Source: Spirochaeta sp. UBA2779 (lineage in GTDB: Bacteria; Spirochaetota; Spirochaetia; DSM-2461). Taken from it: a DNA stretch of 12,403 nt. A program made the position numbers and the translations under genes. The notes below the pieces were generated by a model. That model saw only the letters and a list, made by a program, of their open reading frames with translations, was not told the origin of the DNA and did not search any database. Each line of letters opens with the position of its first letter. Within the stretch, counting starts at the first letter, position 1. Location: NCBI GenBank assembly GCA_002352375.1, contig DEIH01000065.1:5020-17422 (forward strand), in the 5' to 3' direction. Below, one piece after another: positions 1 to 6,734 of the stretch.

Positions 1-199
1 AATATATGAACTTCTTGAGTACTTTATATAAGGTGCCGGCACCAGCAGCCCGGCCCTCTGTTGTAAAAAACTTAGCATAATCCCGGAGACAAAGACAAGA
101 CGGAGAACTTAAAGATTAATCGAGGCTTAAGCCGATTCCCTTTCAACATATCCAACAGAATAGCCCTGGGTAATCGGATTATAAAGTACGCATCTGGTA
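1..199. other. Region downstream of the minus-strand operon, no secure gene
   Basis: No convincing gene is seen here. Two perfect palindromes are present, a 12-base one at 32-43 (GGTGCCGGCACC) and a 10-base one at 124-133 (GGCTTAAGCC). Read on the minus strand, the second sits about 70 bases after the last stop codon of the operon and can fold into a short imperfect hairpin, but it has no proper U-run, so I do not call a terminator. An ATG on the minus strand at 78-76 opens a reading frame that stays open for 26 codons to the window edge. It has no ribosome binding site, so it is at best the possible start of another minus-strand gene. A TATAAT hexamer on the minus strand at 183-178 has no matching -35. 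Confidence 0.4.
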
Positions 200-1213
200 T
201 CAGTTCCGGAATATCTTCTCAAAAGCATTCCACACAGCCGTTCCGCTATTACTACTTTCGGCTAGATCCGAAGGTGGACGTTTACGCATCAGAAACTGAT
301 AATATCCGGTTTGCCCTTCAATCCGATTCGAGGCCGCCAGATACACAAGCGGATTTGCTGCCTTCTCAGGTGATTGGAATAAAAAGCGAAAGAACAGGTT
401 TAAGAATGGCCGGGCGATTGCCGGAGCCTCCCGGGCAATGTTCGATGCGATAGGCCCGGGACAAAGAGCGTGAACACTGACATCTACTGAATCCTCGGAA
501 AGCCGGCGTGCTAATTCCCGGGTAAAACTGAGAAGAAGAAGTTTCGTCCACCCGTAACGAGAGGTACTTTCTGACATTCGGTAAGGTTCGATGGTATTCA
601 GAGTCTCCAGCATGAGAGTTGAGACCGTACGATGGGCCTCTGAAGCTGTAACAACAATCCGGGGCAGCAGCTCCCTTTTACAGTCCAGCCCATTTCCTGC
701 AAACGTGTTATTGGGAATCACCCCATAATTCAGCAGTTCGGTAATCAGCAGAGCCGGAGAAAGAGCATTCACCTGCAGCATTTCTTCATACCCATCTATG
801 GTTTCCCGAGCAGATGATGGGACAACTGCGGCATTGGATATTGTCACATCAATACGCTCACCGGCATCTGACAGACCGGAGGCAAGAGATCGGATACTGC
901 TAAAATCTCTCATATCAGCTCTCAGTATTTTCACCGAAGCACCGACACCCTGACAGGCAGATCGTACTGCTTCCAATTCTTCTGCTGCTTCCCTTCGGGA
1001 AACCAGCAATAAACGGGCTCCCCTGGCCGCCAGATCTTTTGCCACTGCAAAACCCAGACCCGAAGTGGCCCCTGTAATCAGAACCGTCCTTCCATCCATC
1101 CGGTCTTCAGATCGCAATTCGTCGTAAGGAGGATCATTTCGATCGTTCAAATCCCTCAAACCCGTCCGGATGGCTCCACTGTTTGAATCATATCTCTGCT
1201 GTTGAACACTCAT
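200..1213 (-). CDS. Classical short-chain dehydrogenase/reductase (retinol dehydrogenase-like)
   Basis: This 337-residue protein is a Rossmann-fold NAD(P)H-dependent oxidoreductase. About 40 residues of polar N-terminal extension precede the cofactor motif TGATSGLG (about 47-54). The NAA motif (127-129), a Ser near 191 in TASEAH, the catalytic YGWTK (220-224) and PGP (252-254) follow in the usual order. The arrangement resembles the retinol dehydrogenase/protochlorophyllide reductase branch, which acts on hydrophobic alcohols or ketones; the real substrate cannot be read from the sequence. A TTG at 1219 would add two residues, but the ATG at 1213 is preferred because GAGGA (1224-1220) lies six bases before it. 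The start is only two bases after the sulfotransferase stop, so it is the last visible gene of a coupled operon. The C-terminus ends naturally for the family. Confidence 0.9.
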   Translation of the reverse strand: MSVQQQRYDSNSGAIRTGLRDLNDRNDPPYDELRSEDRMDGRTVLITGATSGLGFAVAKDLAARGARLLLVSRREAAEELEAVRSACQGVGASVKILRADMRDFSSIRSLASGLSDAGERIDVTISNAAVVPSSARETIDGYEEMLQVNALSPALLITELLNYGVIPNNTFAGNGLDCKRELLPRIVVTASEAHRTVSTLMLETLNTIEPYRMSESTSRYGWTKLLLLSFTRELARRLSEDSVDVSVHALCPGPIASNIAREAPAIARPFLNLFFRFLFQSPEKAANPLVYLAASNRIEGQTGYYQFLMRKRPPSDLAESSNSGTAVWNAFEKIFRN

Positions 1214-1215
1214 TT

Positions 1216-2532
1216 TCAATCCTCATCAGGTACATTGTATTTCCACCGATATTCGCTGAAAGTATCACGTATATCCGGTGTCGTGAAACCGAAATCCAAG
1301 AGTTGGTAGTCATGTCTTCCGTAGCGATACCGACCATGACCTTCTATCAACTTCCGTGCCGTAGCTTCAGCTTCCTTATCAAAATCCAGACCGATAAAAT
1401 GGTAGATATCTTCAAGTACCGATAGTGGATTGGAAACCAGATTGGAGAAATGAACGTCCAGAAATTGCCGGGATTCCGCCTCCCTGGTAAGTCGATTTCG
1501 GTGAGCCATACCCCTGGTTGTCATCCTCAGGCATTTGCGCATCCAATGTTCTCCTATCTCCAGAGGATCCGGCGAATCGGAGAACATTCCATGTCCATGG
1601 GATACCATGCTTAGAAAACTGCCAATGGTTTTTGAAGGGTCTCTGTGCCCTTGAATAACCCGGGCTTCGGGAAACACCGAAAGAAGAACATCAAGATATT
1701 CCAGATGGTGGGGAGTTTTTAATATCCAGAAAGGGCGAGATTCGGTTGACTGAAAGAGTAAGAGTAATTTCCGCATAAACCTGTATGCCGGTTCAGAATC
1801 AACGCTCTCCAGCCAGCTTGAATAGCTTGGCACCCTGAGAATAGCCTCGGCAACAGTACTGCGAAAACTATAATCAAGAAGAAGAACATCTTCTTCGGGT
1901 GCCTGATAATCGATAGGGTGTACAGCAAAAAAATCCGGGGACATCCATGACGCAGCTTTCTCAGTCCATCTTGCTGTTTTTATTCGTGAATCTTCCCCGG
2001 ATTTTTTCCCTGGAGGCAGAGGATTGAGAACTTCCCAGGAGGAAAGAGAACGGAACCGACGATCGGCGGCCATCAGACGGTGGAGCAAAGTGGTACCGGT
2101 ACGCTGTAATCCGGTAATAATAATCGGCGGTGAAAGAGGTGTTTCAAGAAGGCCCGGATCGGCATTAATCAGAGTTTCTGCATTGAAGCGGGTTTTTAAA
2201 GCTGAGGTAAGGCGTCCCCGGGTAATCATTTTCCCTACGGTATTCAGACGGGCCTCAGAATTAATCGAATCAACCAGAACTTCCAAGCCTTCCCGGTAAT
2301 CGTTACTTAACCAGTCAGCATCCGAATCCACCCCCGCAGCTCCGGCAGCACTTCGAATAATAGATTCAGTTTTTAGTGGGCGGGAAACTCCCATATTCTC
2401 AAATCCGGTACCTATAGAGTTAATTAAGCCAAGGGGGAAGGGTCTGTACGGATGAGCATAATCCCGGGAGGTAACTCTGAGAGATCCATTTACTCTTCCC
2501 CGGGATACTCCATTAACGGCAGCTTCAGCCAT
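1216..2532 (-). CDS. Sulfotransferase family protein (Sulfotransferase_3 type)
   Basis: The predicted 438-residue cytoplasmic enzyme transfers sulfate from PAPS to an acceptor hydroxyl. The 5'-phosphosulfate loop GLQRTGTT is at about 141-148, directly after a hydrophobic strand. A WILKTPHHLEYLD segment (269-281) and HRDP (296-299) match the second half of the fold, where the 3'-phosphate of PAPS is bound. About 130 residues precede the P-loop, as is usual in the large bacterial lipid or sterol-type sulfotransferases, unlike the short cytosolic ones. An ATG at 2598 would add 22 residues but has no ribosome site and overlaps the upstream gene by 74 bases. The ATG at 2532 overlaps that gene's stop by 8 bases and follows AAGGGACGGGG, so it is chosen. 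The acceptor is unknown; the two flanking dehydrogenases suggest an alcohol made or consumed by them. Confidence 0.88.
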   Translation of the reverse strand: MAEAAVNGVSRGRVNGSLRVTSRDYAHPYRPFPLGLINSIGTGFENMGVSRPLKTESIIRSAAGAAGVDSDADWLSNDYREGLEVLVDSINSEARLNTVGKMITRGRLTSALKTRFNAETLINADPGLLETPLSPPIIITGLQRTGTTLLHRLMAADRRFRSLSSWEVLNPLPPGKKSGEDSRIKTARWTEKAASWMSPDFFAVHPIDYQAPEEDVLLLDYSFRSTVAEAILRVPSYSSWLESVDSEPAYRFMRKLLLLFQSTESRPFWILKTPHHLEYLDVLLSVFPEARVIQGHRDPSKTIGSFLSMVSHGHGMFSDSPDPLEIGEHWMRKCLRMTTRGMAHRNRLTREAESRQFLDVHFSNLVSNPLSVLEDIYHFIGLDFDKEAEATARKLIEGHGRYRYGRHDYQLLDFGFTTPDIRDTFSEYRWKYNVPDED

Positions 2533-3784
2533 TACCCCGTCCCTTCGGTATAGACGGAATATATTCCAGTCTTTTAGCCGGAGATTGCGACTCTTCATCC
2601 CGAAAGGTTGAAAGCCGGTTAATATCTATTTCTCGGATGGTTGGCTGTGGATAGGAATCTGCACGATTCCAGCGAAAACACATGCCGCCGAAATCATGTC
2701 CCTGGGGATGAAGCCAATTAGGAAGTTCAGGGTTTTCATGACAGATAAGTATTCGTACTGAACCGTCAGGCCGGTAATACGCCGTGTGCTTGTTCACATG
2801 AATTTGGGAAAACCGATAATCCAGACTCTCCAGCCAATGGTTGGAGAGAACAAAGTTCCAGGTTGCACATTCTGGAGGAGTCGTTTCCACCACCAAAGCT
2901 CTGCCCGGCTTCAAGCTCCAATAACTGTGATAGTAAGCCATCTGAGGATCACCGCCTGCAGCATTGGACCGCTCCTGATTAAAACGGGGTAATTGATTGG
3001 TTGTACCTGAAAATTCCCGACTCCATCGGGCAAACAACAGAGAAGCACCAGCCACCAGCTGTCCGGCTCTGTTCAGCCCATCTTCAAGATGTTTGGGTTC
3101 GAGAACCTCGGAATCTGTTGCTTTATCCAGGGCTTCGACTCGAAGTACAGATGTTCTCTCCCTGTCTCTGTCCCCGAAGAGTTCTCGAACCATCAGCATT
3201 TTCGTATCAGGAGTTGTACGAAGCCAGTTCTCCCCTTCCCTCTCATTCGAGAGAATAATTTCAATTCTACCATTCTCACCAACCAGCATTTCGTCGGTAG
3301 AAAGCTGTCCGGCTATGGGCATGGAGGCACCGGCTGAATCTGAATAGTCCCCCTCCTGTGTGGAAAAAATTAAAAATGGTGTCGTTCCGAGGTTCCCGGT
3401 AATCCGATATCGCCGACGTCCGTCTATTATCGTGCTTTGATAATAAAAATCAGGGTTGTCATTGCCCATTTTCACCGTTTCATGAACAAGACGCCGGAGA
3501 ACAGGAGCCCCGGTATTTCCGCCTTCAACAAAGTTTTCCAACCCGGCCCTGGTAAGCCGGGACAGGTAACGGAAACCTTCCGATCTGGTGAGAGAATCAA
3601 GAGGAGAATCAAAGCCCAGAATCGCTCCTCCGGCATCCTTGAGAAGATCACAAAAATCATCCCAGGACTTACCTGAAATAATATTTTCTGAAGCGGCTTC
3701 TTCTGAACTGAGCCCCCGCCGCCGAAGTTTCCGGGCAGCTGACCTCTTTTGGATTTTAAGTATAAAAGCAAAAATCTTCCTCAT
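2525..3784 (-). CDS. DUF1214 domain-containing protein
   Basis: This 419-residue protein of unknown biochemical role has a C-terminal part (about 280-385) that looks like the DUF1214 fold: a YWSL start, a WNFVLSNHWLES block (309-320), a run with PDGSVRILICHENP and then NWLHPQGH (about 355-362). The first 280 residues match nothing I can name; they begin with a very basic stretch rich in Arg and Lys and have no signal peptide or clear membrane helix. DUF1214 proteins often accompany DUF1254, which is absent here. The start is well supported: AAAAGGAA lies five bases before the ATG, and the previous gene's TAA ends two bases upstream. Lying between a 3-beta-HSD-like enzyme and a sulfotransferase, it is probably an accessory or binding protein of that pathway, which is inference only. 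Confidence 0.75.
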   Translation of the reverse strand: MRKIFAFILKIQKRSAARKLRRRGLSSEEAASENIISGKSWDDFCDLLKDAGGAILGFDSPLDSLTRSEGFRYLSRLTRAGLENFVEGGNTGAPVLRRLVHETVKMGNDNPDFYYQSTIIDGRRRYRITGNLGTTPFLIFSTQEGDYSDSAGASMPIAGQLSTDEMLVGENGRIEIILSNEREGENWLRTTPDTKMLMVRELFGDRDRERTSVLRVEALDKATDSEVLEPKHLEDGLNRAGQLVAGASLLFARWSREFSGTTNQLPRFNQERSNAAGGDPQMAYYHSYWSLKPGRALVVETTPPECATWNFVLSNHWLESLDYRFSQIHVNKHTAYYRPDGSVRILICHENPELPNWLHPQGHDFGGMCFRWNRADSYPQPTIREIDINRLSTFRDEESQSPAKRLEYIPSIPKGRGNG

Positions 3785-3786
3785 TA

Positions 3787-4902
3787 TTATTCCTTTTCCG
3801 GTGATGCAGTAATCACAGGAGGATTGACTGTCTCATTATTTCGAAACCAATCAATAGTTCGGCTCATTGCCTGCCCGATGGTATAAACAGGGATAAAACC
3901 AAAATCCCGTTCAGCAGCGGCAGATGTATAGGTGAAATCATTGCAGGTGTAATTCACTGCAAAACGACTCACTTTCGGATTCCAACGTACCATCGGCCTG
4001 ATAAGCCAGGCGAGGGATTCAGCCAGGATTCCTGCAAGGAGCATTAACCTCCGGGGAATCCAAAGATTTGCAGGACGTATTTGGTAACCGGATTTCTCCA
4101 CAATTCGATCGAAAAAATGGAAGAAATTCTCAGCCGGTCCATCAGTGATAAAATAGGGTTTGCCGGAACAGGTAGACTCATGCCCTTCAGCAGCAGCTTC
4201 CAGTATTTCACGGCATGCGGCTAAATGGGCGTGGGCAAGATTTCCTACATACACCAGCTGCTGAACGGCCGAACCATCGCCGATTCGTACATAGGGAACG
4301 GACTTTGCCAGATTCACCAAAGCACTGATATGATAAGGATCGGCTTCGCCCCAGACACTTGAAGGCCGCAGGGATACGGTTCTCATTCCACCTTGTCCGT
4401 TTGCAGCAAAAACCAGTTTCTCCGCTTCAGCCTTGCTTCCACAATAAGCATTGGGATAGCGAGCCGGGTAAGGAATGCTTTCGTCTACATTCCTCAATGG
4501 TTTGGTTGTAATTACAGCGTCCAGGGAACTTGTATGTATGAAGGCCGAAACACCTGCTTCCTGTGAAGCTTTCAGCGCTCCGGCGGTTCCATCAGTATTT
4601 ATTTCATAGACAGTCTGAGGCTTATGAGTTCCCCAGTCCACCATGGAAGCAAGGTGAAAAACCGCATCTACCCCCTTCATGGCCACTGCTAGAGCTCCGT
4701 AATCCCGTATGTCTCCTTTAATAAAACGGACTCTGGGATCAGCGGAAATAATAGTCGGTGAATGAATATCAAAGATCCGTATTTCAGAGGCGTCAATAAC
4801 CGGATTGTCTCTAAGGAGTTCCCGGACAAGAGCCTGTCCGATAAATCCGAAACCTCCGGTTATCAGCAACGCCGGACGAAGGGGCACTTGTCGGCGGGTC
4901 AT
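3787..4902 (-). CDS. NAD-dependent epimerase/dehydratase, 3-beta-hydroxysteroid dehydrogenase-like
   Basis: The 371-residue protein is an extended SDR. The cofactor motif GGFGFIG is at 16-22 near the N-terminus, an acidic Asp (D45) ends the second strand and suggests NAD preference, HTSS lies at 123-126, and the catalytic YCGSK is at 153-157. The phrase YPNAYCGSKAEAEKL and a long C-terminal substrate domain with a hydrophobic stretch around 285-315 resemble 3-beta-HSD and sterol-4-carboxylate 3-dehydrogenase relatives (also OleD-like), enzymes acting on bulky hydrophobic hydroxy compounds. It is the first gene of the minus-strand operon. No Shine-Dalgarno precedes the ATG; a -10-like TACTAT lies only nine bases upstream, so the message may be almost leaderless. 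A true steroid substrate is not shown. Confidence 0.87.
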   Translation of the reverse strand: MTRRQVPLRPALLITGGFGFIGQALVRELLRDNPVIDASEIRIFDIHSPTIISADPRVRFIKGDIRDYGALAVAMKGVDAVFHLASMVDWGTHKPQTVYEINTDGTAGALKASQEAGVSAFIHTSSLDAVITTKPLRNVDESIPYPARYPNAYCGSKAEAEKLVFAANGQGGMRTVSLRPSSVWGEADPYHISALVNLAKSVPYVRIGDGSAVQQLVYVGNLAHAHLAACREILEAAAEGHESTCSGKPYFITDGPAENFFHFFDRIVEKSGYQIRPANLWIPRRLMLLAGILAESLAWLIRPMVRWNPKVSRFAVNYTCNDFTYTSAAAERDFGFIPVYTIGQAMSRTIDWFRNNETVNPPVITASPEKE

Positions 4903-4980
4903 AGTGAATCAATAGTAACCCTGACTCGGCTTTACAGACAAGTGTAGCCGTGGAGACTGCTCAGAAGTTACTATAGAAAA
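4903..4980. promoter_or_regulatory. Divergent promoter region with inverted repeat
   Basis: This 78-base gap separates the minus-strand operon from the plus-strand EthD gene. ATAGTAAC at 4912-4919 and GTTACTAT at 4967-4974 form a perfect 8-base inverted repeat. Each arm contains TACTAT read toward its own gene: it ends nine bases before the ATG at 4902 and six bases before the ATG at 4981. On the minus strand a TTGTCT (4941-4936) lies 18 bases before the hexamer, a plausible -35. No good -35 is seen for the plus strand. The arms may be two -10 boxes, the two half-sites of an operator, or both. Neither gene has a Shine-Dalgarno sequence. Confidence 0.5.
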
Positions 4981-5649
4981 ATGCGAATACTCTACCTGAT
5001 CCGCAGGGATAACAGCAATCGTGATTTATTCCGGAACGATATTCTTGATTTCGTCAAAGAATCTTTGATTCAACTGGCGGATGAAGTTGTTGTGGCCCTC
5101 TCAGACATCCTTCCCCCGGGCATATCAATAATACCTTTTCGCAAAGATCTAATAGCCCTTATCACTCTGGAAAATGTTAAACCGGAAGTAATCTGGCCGG
5201 AACCACCAGAGGGATTTGCCGGAGCTTTTATCTCGGAGGTGGCCATTCCTGTCATTCACAAGCAGGAGTGGAAACTGGGAGAGAAAAGCCCGGGTGCTGG
5301 TTTATTAACCCTCTTCCGACAACGTAAAGGACTCACCGAATCAGAGTTTCTCCAACGCTGGTATGAGGGACATACACCTTTGACATTGGAAGTTCATCCT
5401 AACGTGGGTTATGTTCGCAATAGAGTTATTGCAGATTACCCGAACGCCGGGAGCTATGCTGAAAACTGGGATGGTATCGTCGAGGAACAGTACAATCCCC
5501 CGAAAGACTTACTGAGTCCTATCAGGTTTTTTGGCGGTGGTATCCTCAGAATGCTGCCAACCATGTTACAGGTATACCGGGATGTAAAGGGATTTATTGA
5601 TTACCAGAGTATCCATACATGGCTGACATCTGAATATAGAATAAAATAA
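4981..5649 (+). CDS. EthD domain-containing protein
   Basis: The 222-residue protein has an EthD-type dimeric alpha-beta barrel unit at about 108-200: LLTLFRQRKGLTESEFLQRW, followed by YEGHTPL with the typical His at 131. The N-terminal half (1-100) starts MRILYLIRR and could be a second, diverged barrel unit; that is inference from length and strand-like patterns. EthD proteins are small cytoplasmic proteins found beside oxidative degradation genes, and their precise activity is mostly unknown. There is no other Met near the N-terminus and no Shine-Dalgarno, while a TACTAT hexamer ends six bases before the ATG, so a leaderless message is possible. The gene is divergent from the dehydrogenase/sulfotransferase operon and probably belongs to the same pathway. 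Confidence 0.8.
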   Translation: MRILYLIRRDNSNRDLFRNDILDFVKESLIQLADEVVVALSDILPPGISIIPFRKDLIALITLENVKPEVIWPEPPEGFAGAFISEVAIPVIHKQEWKLGEKSPGAGLLTLFRQRKGLTESEFLQRWYEGHTPLTLEVHPNVGYVRNRVIADYPNAGSYAENWDGIVEEQYNPPKDLLSPIRFFGGGILRMLPTMLQVYRDVKGFIDYQSIHTWLTSEYRIK

Positions 5650-5666
5650 CCCTTAATACTTCTACC

Positions 5667-5675
5667 TGCTATAAT
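5667..5675 (+). promoter_or_regulatory. Extended -10 promoter for the epimerase gene
   Basis: TGCTATAAT is a perfect extended -10 element (TG, one base, TATAAT). No -35 hexamer is visible at the usual distance, which is acceptable for extended -10 promoters. Transcription would start near 5682, giving a leader of about 28 bases that includes the GGAG ribosome site just before the ATG at 5710. Confidence 0.6.
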
Positions 5676-5709
5676 ACTCTATCTTTTTAGACTTTTACGG
5701 AGAATAATT

Positions 5710-6558
5710 ATGCAATTAGGTGTTCATGCTTATGCCTGGTGTTCACAGTGGTCAAATGACACTCTTGATATCATAAATAAAGTAAAAGAAAGCGGAATTG
5801 ACTTTCTTGAAATACCGTTAATGTGTCTGGAAACCTTTGACCCGGAAGCTGTGAGAAAAAGAGCCGATTCCCTGGATGTGGATATCGTTACATCAACGGT
5901 GTTATTAGGTGAGACTGATATAACGAGCGATGATTCAGATATCCGAAAGAAAGGCGTGGACTATCTGAAAAAATGTGTGGATGCCACATCGGCAATTGAT
6001 TCTGACTCTTTTTCCGGCGTTATATATTCTCAATATTTAAAGCCGGCGGTAACACCCCCAAGCGATGATACCTGGAAATATTCGGCAGACTGTCTTCGTG
6101 AAGTGGCTTTATATGCAAAGAAATCAAACATAGATTTGGGACTTGAACCAGTTACCCGATATGAATCTTATCTTCTGAATACCTGTAAGCAGGCGTTAAA
6201 ACTCATCGATATGATTGGTGAGGATAATGTAAAAGTACACCTTGATACCTACCATATGAACGTTGAGGAAAAAGACTTCTACGAGGCAACGAAAGCTGCC
6301 GGGAAAAGACTCATGCATTATCATCTATGTGAAAATGACCGGGGTATTCCCGGAACAGGACTGGTTGATTGGGATGGTGTATTCAGAGCCCTGTCGGAAA
6401 TTGGATATAAAGGTAGAGTTGGAATGGAAGGTTTCTCTGATATAACTGAAAATATGTCAACCTGGGTTTGGAGAAAACTTGCCCCCGACGGTGATACATT
6501 TCTGAAAGAAGGAATAAAGTTCATTCGTTCAATGATGAAGAAATATAATCTGGAATGA
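5710..6558 (+). CDS. Sugar 3-epimerase, D-tagatose/D-psicose 3-epimerase family
   Basis: A 282-residue TIM barrel of the AP-endonuclease 2/xylose isomerase-like family, expected to move the C3 hydroxyl of a ketohexose or ketopentose. The four metal ligands of the family are seen as E146 (in LEPV), D179 (in HLDTYHMN), H205 and E240 (in GMEGF). Each is exactly six positions before the residues known in Pseudomonas cichorii D-tagatose 3-epimerase (152, 185, 211, 246), and substrate contacts E152, H182 and R211 keep the same offset. The fold and active site are therefore complete, although the sugar used cannot be fixed. A GGAG lies seven bases upstream of the ATG. The gene is lower in GC than its neighbours (about one third in four lines I counted) and stands alone, with no sugar transporter or kinase beside it. 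Confidence 0.88.
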   Translation: MQLGVHAYAWCSQWSNDTLDIINKVKESGIDFLEIPLMCLETFDPEAVRKRADSLDVDIVTSTVLLGETDITSDDSDIRKKGVDYLKKCVDATSAIDSDSFSGVIYSQYLKPAVTPPSDDTWKYSADCLREVALYAKKSNIDLGLEPVTRYESYLLNTCKQALKLIDMIGEDNVKVHLDTYHMNVEEKDFYEATKAAGKRLMHYHLCENDRGIPGTGLVDWDGVFRALSEIGYKGRVGMEGFSDITENMSTWVWRKLAPDGDTFLKEGIKFIRSMMKKYNLE

Positions 6559-6656
6559 ATGGCAGAAGAATGCCATAGTCGTGGGTCAGAGGTCAATTTT
6601 AATGAATTATAGGTATTATATATAGCTAAATACTGGTTTTATTGCCGGAAAGTCTT

Positions 6657-6686
6657 TTGTAAGAGTCATGCAATCATGTATATAAT
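6657..6686 (+). promoter_or_regulatory. Sigma-70-type promoter of the amino acid transport operon
   Basis: A consensus TATAAT at 6681-6686 is preceded by TTGTAA at 6657-6662 with an 18-base spacer (four of six bases match TTGACA). Transcription would begin near 6693, giving a leader of about 42 bases. The rest of the gap from 6559 contains no gene. Confidence 0.6.
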
Positions 6687-6694
6687 ACGTCAAA

Positions 6695-6711
6695 GACCTG
6701 AATAACAGGTT
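6695..6711 (+). promoter_or_regulatory. Hairpin or operator at the 5' end of the transport mRNA
   Basis: ACCTG (6696-6700) and CAGGT (6706-6710) are perfectly inverted around AATAA, with one more G-U pair possible. The element starts within a few bases of the predicted transcription start. It could stabilise the message end or be a repressor half-site pair; the sequence alone cannot decide. Confidence 0.35.
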
Positions 6712-6734
6712 GATATCCAAAAAGGAGTTAAGCA

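Noticed and set aside
127..228. A 33-codon minus-strand reading frame overlapping the end of the SDR gene.
   Set aside because: It has no ribosome site, is very short, matches no family I know, and the SDR already ends naturally, so neither a small gene nor a frameshifted SDR tail is supported.
2533..2598. A longer sulfotransferase start at 2598.
   Set aside because: It lacks a ribosome site and would overlap the previous gene by 74 bases; the ATG at 2532 has a better site and a normal 8-base overlap.
3001..3347. Several overlapping plus-strand reading frames inside the DUF1214 gene.
   Set aside because: They are antisense shadows: no ribosome sites and low-complexity Ser/Arg/Pro-rich products, while the minus-strand gene is continuous and coupled to its neighbours.
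4931..4936. TTTACA as the -35 of the plus-strand EthD promoter.
   Set aside because: It is 32 bases from the TACTAT hexamer at 4969, far too distant for a normal promoter.
6559..6576. Hairpin ATGGCA-GAAGAA-TGCCAT directly after the epimerase stop as a terminator.
   Set aside because: The stem is only six bases with moderate GC and no T-run follows, so a rho-independent terminator is not supported.
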